The position numbers and the translations under genes are program-made. A stretch of DNA of 22,031 bases from Apostichopus leukothele (Eukaryota > Echinodermata > Holothuroidea > Aspidochirotida > Stichopodidae), in the NCBI GenBank assembly GCA_010014835.2, contig JAAAKB020092262.1, forward strand, positions 1 through 22,031. Direction: 5' to 3'. A model generated the notes under the pieces. It was not told the DNA's origin and ran no database searches. It saw only the letters and a list, made by a program, of their open reading frames with translations. Positions 17,085 through 22,031 of the stretch are shown here, piece by piece (the stretch's first letter is position 1; each line of letters starts with the position of its first letter).

Positions 17085-18560
17085 TCTTTCTTGTGTCTCG
17101 TTCACATTGTATAACATTATTTCATTATTAAATCAAGGAACTGCACTTATTTTAAGCAAGTGAAGACATGCATGTAAGAAACACTGATGGTCCATCTTCA
17201 AGTAATTAACTATGTACTGTTATCAGAGACTGCATGTTTATTAGACTGCAGGGTAACCAGCCAAAGAAACCAACACACGGAGTCTACCAGCAAATATACA
17301 GAGCATACCACGTATTCTATTAGAGTCGGGCTCAGCCCTTATTTCACAATTATCATATATAGCGGCAAGAAAACAAACTCAAGGATATTCTTTACCAACT
17401 TTCCCAAATCATGTATGATTCAGTCACATCAATGGGCAACACCGCTGACCCATTCACAAGTTTGCGATGAGGCCGAAAAACCTCATGATTCATAATAACT
17501 ATTCAATAAATATATTTGGAGAAACTTCATCTTTAAAGTTTAGTTATATGTTATTATATTAGTTTTTAAGTTTCGAAAAACTTTCGAAATTTCTTTTCTT
17601 CCTCCATAGGCGAATGCATTAATTGTGAAACAATATCTTATATCACTACTAAGTATAGTACACATCCTTGGTACTCATTGCACTAGAATCACTACGGTAA
17701 GTCGCAACTATAACCAATGTTGTTTTATGAAAATATTAAAGTTACATCCGAGATGACCGAACCACCATAAAACGACATATCTTGCAACATCAGTTTGATA
17801 AACGTTCAAGTTCAAGACAAAACCCAAAAGTAGGCCTATAGCTGTATACAACACGGACTGTTGCGTAACAACCGCAAGATACTTTTAGAAATATTCACTG
17901 TCCGATAAAAACCCTCACAAGGTTCTATAAATTAATTAATTAAAACGGTTAATAAGAACAATAAACCTAACATAATCTGTTATTTTTGGTTATATTTCAC
18001 TGGCAAATGACTTCAGCTGTAATGGGGCCGTACAACTTTGAGCATAGACTATACGAATCATACACAGATACAGGCCAGTTATGTCAGTTTGAAGGAAGTA
18101 AGGCTTAGAACCGGCCGACACGCCTCCCTATAGCTGTAATATACCACTTTCAAACTAAACACTAAAACTTGGAGACCATTAATACTGCTCAGAGGACTGA
18201 AAATATGAAATTTGTTATTCATTAAGGATAAAATAAATCAACGAAATGTTCACGATACGTTAGGTAGATCAGATTGATTACGTTTTAAGTTATCGATGAG
18301 ATGGATGCATGTTTATATATTACCTTTAACGACGACAAGTCTTCCCCCGGACTGGCAACACCAGACGATGTACGTTTCATATGTCTGTGTTACTTTAGCA
18401 TGCAGGCCACTGCCTCTGCCGGTCTTTTTCTCGGGGTTTTTCTTAAATCCTGTCAAAGTTGGTGCATGGCTTTCTCTAATTGGAATTAGAAGTCGCGAAT
18501 CAAGAGCTCACTATAACTTATGATAAACAATTTGGACGACTGTCATGTATAGTTATTTCT
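17085..18560. other. Non-coding stretch
   Basis: No supported gene. The 102-codon plus frame at 17187-17495 and the overlapping frames at 18296-18523 lack motifs and conservation clues. An (AATT)n patch is at about 17933-17942, and a TTTCGAAA-type palindrome pair is at about 17572-17590. Confidence 0.55.
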
Positions 18561-18593
18561 ACATATATATATATTATATTTATATATATATGT
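18561..18593. repeat. AT microsatellite forming a perfect 13-bp hairpin
   Basis: ACATATATATATA (18561-18573), loop TTATATT, TATATATATATGT (18581-18593). More TATATA follows to 18600. It can extrude as a cruciform and is prone to length change. Confidence 0.95.
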
Positions 18594-18795
18594 ATATATA
18601 CACCCTTAAATGTGACTTGTTGCCTATACACAACCAAACAGTTGCTGGTATAACTGAATACAGTTACAGTAGCTAAAAGATTATATAGATACCTTTATTT
18701 ATGCTGGCAACAGATATACACTGCAATATATTTCATTGTACGTCGACTACAAACTAAATGCGACTGAAATTAAACTCATGGAATAAATAAAAAAG

Positions 18796-18991
18796 TTAAA
18801 GGCCCTCCGGGTTTCACAAAATTTGTTATAGGTCTATACTAAAGAATGACTTAAGACGAACGTTTTTGTTAATATATCATCGTAAAAACATTGAAAAAAG
18901 GAGGTGATATAAAGTTATGTAATGGCATAGCTGCTCCGGTTGTGAAGATAGTCACCTCTAAGTTAAATAAATGTTGGTAATGCTCCTTTAA
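18796..18991. mobile_element. Weak MITE candidate with TTAA ends
   Basis: The left end TTAAAGGCCCTCCGG and the reverse complement of the right end TTAAAGGAGCATTACC share TTAAAGG plus scattered bases. The TTAA at both ends would suit a piggyBac-like target duplication. Arms are short and the inside (196 bp total) has no coding sequence. The evidence is thin and could be coincidence. Confidence 0.2.
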
Positions 18992-19898
18992 AGTGATAAG
19001 TGTCGTCTTCTTATAGTCAAAAGCTAATAGTTAATGTTAATATATTGTTTCATTAATTCAACTAGAACGAATTTTTTAACACATACAAACAACAGAATAT
19101 ATACCCAAGCAACACATACAACATCACTTGTCCCTTGACAAATTTGTAAAATGCATTATTTTTCATACAAGTTTGTTTTCCTGCATATCGAAGTGTTGCT
19201 TCTAATGAACTGACCTAATGGTCTGCGTGTTAGTCTACGTAATATCACGCTTCTTTTTTAAAGGGTCTTTCTCGAAACATATATACAAGTGTTAAAGAAG
19301 ATAACATGGACTCGGATAGCAATGATTGCTAACGATCTGTACAATATCAAAATTACTTTCCTGTCTCAGTCATCATTTTAAGTCTCATACGTCGTAAGAG
19401 AGGCCTTCGTTTCTAAAACTTTTGTGTTTTCTGTTGACATATTTCGTGCCAGAAATGCATCATGTGACATGATCACGCAGATACGCTGCAGTATAAGACA
19501 GTCCGCCGATCCATTTCCAGACTCTGACACAACCTACGTACATCTTAGCCCGAACTTTGGACTGAACAAAAACATAAGACCAACACACATTGCCTGCACT
19601 TTGACTAACCATTTCACAATTTCAATTTCTTCGACTAATAATACCAAAGGAGTCGATCACGGGTAAATTAATTCGATTGTTTCTATGATAAACGACCATC
19701 GATGATGTAGCCTTGTAAGTATGTTCAGACTTCACTGGTAGTACCATTTGCTGGTACCTTATTGCCGTACAAACAACGCGGTACAGCAGAAATGGGAGCG
19801 GTTCAGAAGGTCTACATTTTGCTTGACGTCATTACTCCCTCATTTTCTATTTCTATAGTGAAAACAGTGGTATTGTCCTATCTAGCGGTGTAACAATA
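18992..19898. other. Non-coding stretch
   Basis: The 80-codon plus frame at 19424-19666 is motif-free. No gene, RNA or repeat recognised. Confidence 0.55.
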
Positions 19899-19911
19899 GG
19901 GGGGGGGGGGG
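19899..19911. repeat. Poly(G) tract, 13 bases
   Basis: Run of 13 G followed by ATAGGGAAAGGG. Confidence 0.95.
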
Positions 19912-21447
19912 ATAGGGAAAGGGCCACCAGTGAGCCAACGGATAACAATTGCCAGCCAGGCGTTTACAGAAATGATTGAATGAGTACCAATATGCCTATA
20001 TCATATAGTTTTTTTTTGTCACTAACAACTGGTTTTTCTAGATGACAAATATATACTGCCCACTTCGACACCATATCTATGTTGCCTTTTCACATAAGTT
20101 TGCATTCACAACATTGGGGCAAGTGCTGCTTAGATGAAGTAAGTGTGAAGGGTCCCAGCATTCACTTTTGAACCGGTCCGCTGAAACCCTCATGACCTGT
20201 ACAAGCGGTCCTATATAATGCCAGGTTAGAACAAGACGTTTTGCGTAGACAATTCTTTAGGCTATAGACTGTAATAATATGATACTACTGATCATGAATA
20301 CTGGTTATTTGTTGTCACTGTTCTAAATGACGATTGATTCGCGACTTCTGTAGGGTTATACGGGTGCTAGAGTTCAACAGTTTAGGTGACACCGAAATCC
20401 TAGAACACTCGATACCAATATTACTACTTCGACAAATAACCTCTTATAGCCTATACCTCATATAAAAGCATTCTAATTTCTTTCTTTTGACGGGCATGAG
20501 AGACATGATTGGATAATAATCGAACCACAGATATTCTGTCGTGTGTGTGTAAGTTTAAAAAAAAATTGTTTTCTCTATGGGGGCAATGACGACAATATTT
20601 AAATGACAAAGACCTTAGCCATGCATTGTATATCTAACAATTGCTATACATTACCTCAAAATGCATGATTGATCAAGTTGTGAGATTTCTATACTATAGC
20701 ACTGAGTAGTATACATGTATTGTAAACTAACAGGATGTGCGTGCCCTTGGAGCAACCTGGTAGTACATCTGTTATTGGATAAACCCTATAGAACAGAAAG
20801 ACAGAGATGACTCGGCCTAATGTCCCAAAAAATATCCACAAAGTGTTCTTTAATCGCAATTTCTTTGCATTTGTCACGGTTACCTGTCAAATGATTGCGG
20901 GATACATATATATATACACAATGCTTAGCATTTATGAATCCGTTAACAACGATGATAATGTGGACTGCCACGGGTCGTTTTGAAATCGCAATAAAACGCA
21001 CAAGTTTATACCCTCAAACCTGATATAGATTACTCTGCCGAATAAATATTGATTTTGACACGAATTGTTTTGTTATCGAATATCTCCTTGCTTAAAATAA
21101 TAAATTGCTTAAGTTGCCTGTAAATGATGGCGTGTCAAAATTGATACTGTCACTGATCATCCATATACGCAGTATAGGAAAGAAATCACTGAAGCAAAGT
21201 GGTCCTATTCACATCGAATAAGATCCTTGTCACTCATTGTATAGTTGAGGCTAATTGCATGCGTTAGACTATGGTAATTCTAACGTATAGGTCATCCACA
21301 GGGCAACCAGTCATAGCAACGTAACAAACATACCATGTACATTTCCAAAGTCTTTATTTATGAGATTACATGTATAGTCTACTGCAGACGCATACTAGCA
21401 TTTAAGTTTCATACATAAACAAACAAGCCAGCCAACAGGCTACCGTA
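19912..21447. other. Non-coding stretch
   Basis: No supported gene. A GTAAGTG donor-like word at 20139 follows a short open stretch ending CCLDE, but I found no acceptor or family for it. A (GT)n patch lies near 20540 and a (TA)n patch near 20905. Extra RFX-like half-sites (GGCAAC, AGCAAC) occur at about 21303-21320. Confidence 0.5.
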
Positions 21448-21454
21448 TGTTTAC
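21448..21454 (+). promoter_or_regulatory. Forkhead (FOX) site
   Basis: TGTTTAC, with an A following, is the core forkhead consensus, including that of FOXJ1. It lies 8 bp before the RFX X-box. Confidence 0.5.
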
Positions 21455-21462
21455 AAACTTTG

Positions 21463-21476
21463 GTTGCTAAGGAAAC
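21463..21476. promoter_or_regulatory. RFX X-box
   Basis: GTTGCTAAGGAAAC fits the X-box pattern (GTTGCY, two bases, then an RGNAAC/GGAAAC half). RFX factors bind such sites at promoters of ciliary genes, typically within about 100-150 bp of the start codon. Here a well-placed ATG is 90 bp downstream. TGCAAAT (octamer-like) and GCCAAT (CCAAT box) occur within 30 bp after it. Confidence 0.55.
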
Positions 21477-21565
21477 GACATTTACATGTGCAAATAACGC
21501 CAATATGTTCGCATAAGACATAAAGCCGCGATTTAGTGGATTTGGAGCTACTAAACAGAGAGATC

Positions 21566-21591
21566 ATGGTGGAATATATGGAATTAATTTG
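21566..21591 (+). CDS. Candidate first coding exon behind the FOX/RFX module
   Basis: GATCATGG has A at -3 and G at +4, a strong translation context. The frame reads MVEYMELI and is open for 15 codons only (to TAA near 21613), so it would need splicing. TTTGTAAAC gives a mediocre donor (GTAAAC at 21591). The start is judged by the upstream FOX/RFX pair, not by protein similarity. No later exon can be checked, because only about 440 bases remain in the window. Confidence 0.2.
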
Positions 21592-21620
21592 TAAACTATT
21601 ATTAATTAATTAATTAATTC
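21592..21620. repeat. (TTAA)n microsatellite
   Basis: About five to six tandem ATTA units from roughly 21597 to 21619. Confidence 0.9.
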
Positions 21621-22031
21621 ATATTCTTGTTTTTAATGTTTGTGAATGGGTTATTTTATGAGCTTTCATCTTGCATACGTTCACCAAAAAGTATACCAGT
21701 ACTTTTTGCAAATATGTTTCTATTAACTAATAAGTAGATTCACCATGACGAAATTCAAGTTAATGTAAACCTATTCTCTCAGAACTCACAGAAATGGAAA
21801 AAAACGTGGCTGTTGCCATTTAGTGAAGCAAAAACGTGCAACAGCATTCTCAAGTTCTCAAAATAATATTCCACTCGATCAAACTAGGACACCGTGGCCT
21901 AAAGATCGTGCAAGTCGCAATGTTAATGAGCGATCGAGTGATTAACGAATCTGATTCAGTTTACAACATTTTGTCGCCCAGACACACTTTTCCATATCAT
22001 ATTCGGTATCATAGGGCAAAAAGCAAAAATA
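21621..22031. other. Non-coding right edge
   Basis: No gene recognised. Contains AAAACGTG twice (21801 and 21831), followed by GCTGTTGC and its reverse complement overlapping the second copy (21809-21816 and 21838-21845). This is a small mixed direct and inverted repeat. An AGCGATCGAGTG patch lies near 21929. Confidence 0.5.

Noticed and set aside
17187-17495. 102-codon plus-strand ORF
   Set aside because: No recognisable motif. Composition like chance frames and no neighbouring splice signals of quality.
20089-20145. Short open stretch ending CCLDE before GTAAGTG
   Set aside because: The donor is good, but I could not find an acceptor, a start or any similarity, so a single splice-like word is not enough.

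Overview
The window looks like gene-poor, AT-rich, repeat-littered DNA from an animal nuclear genome. There are no long ORFs, operons or Shine-Dalgarno-led genes. Instead there is a decayed CR1/L2/Jockey-type LINE, minisatellites, microsatellites, many long poly(G)/poly(C) runs, RFX- and forkhead-like sites and splice-like signals. The 8-base palindrome TAGGCCTA occurs five times, about fifteen times its naive expectation. In my memory this flavour, with this style of LINE tail, fits marine invertebrate deuterostomes, with echinoderms (perhaps a sea cucumber) as the best guess. That assignment is inference and low in confidence.

Layout. 1-2480 is mostly featureless intergenic or intronic DNA with one doubtful 55-codon ORF. 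At 2865-3008 (minus) is the first half of a THAP zinc-finger domain starting at its own methionine, cut off next to a C-rich tract. 3715-4845 is a degenerate ~17-bp minisatellite organised into ~180-bp higher-order units. It is followed by a candidate terminal coding exon (4976-5221) with a good splice acceptor and two TxYxxL tyrosine motifs. 5345-7733 is a 5'-truncated, frame-broken LINE with recognisable reverse-transcriptase blocks, a probable internal insertion and a TATG-rich 3' tail. A clean 31-bp triplet tandem repeat sits at 7943-8035.

8036-12850 holds no gene I can support, only poly(G) tracts, a 15-bp hairpin at 9932-9982 and a few doubtful open frames. 12861-12917 has an RFX X-box followed by a TATA box. 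12960-13200 has a repeat with two AGCRCTTTACA boxes and a duplicated CACGTG E-box segment. 14786-15085 is G-rich with a locally duplicated TGTGTCACCAG unit. 15264-15399 (minus) could be a first coding exon with a signal anchor and a GTAAGT donor. 16.6-19.0 kb has a degenerate GAGTAC repeat, a perfect 14-bp palindrome, an AT cruciform and a weak TTAA-ended MITE candidate. The right edge (21448-21568) has a forkhead site, an RFX X-box 8 bp later and a well-contexted ATG 90 bp downstream. This resembles a motile-cilium gene promoter whose coding sequence would continue beyond or within the edge.

No complete host gene can be demonstrated. I see no tRNA, rRNA, CRISPR array or retrovirus-like element. 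The best leads are the THAP half-domain, the FOX/RFX promoter-like module, the nucleosome-scale higher-order minisatellite and the two candidate exons.
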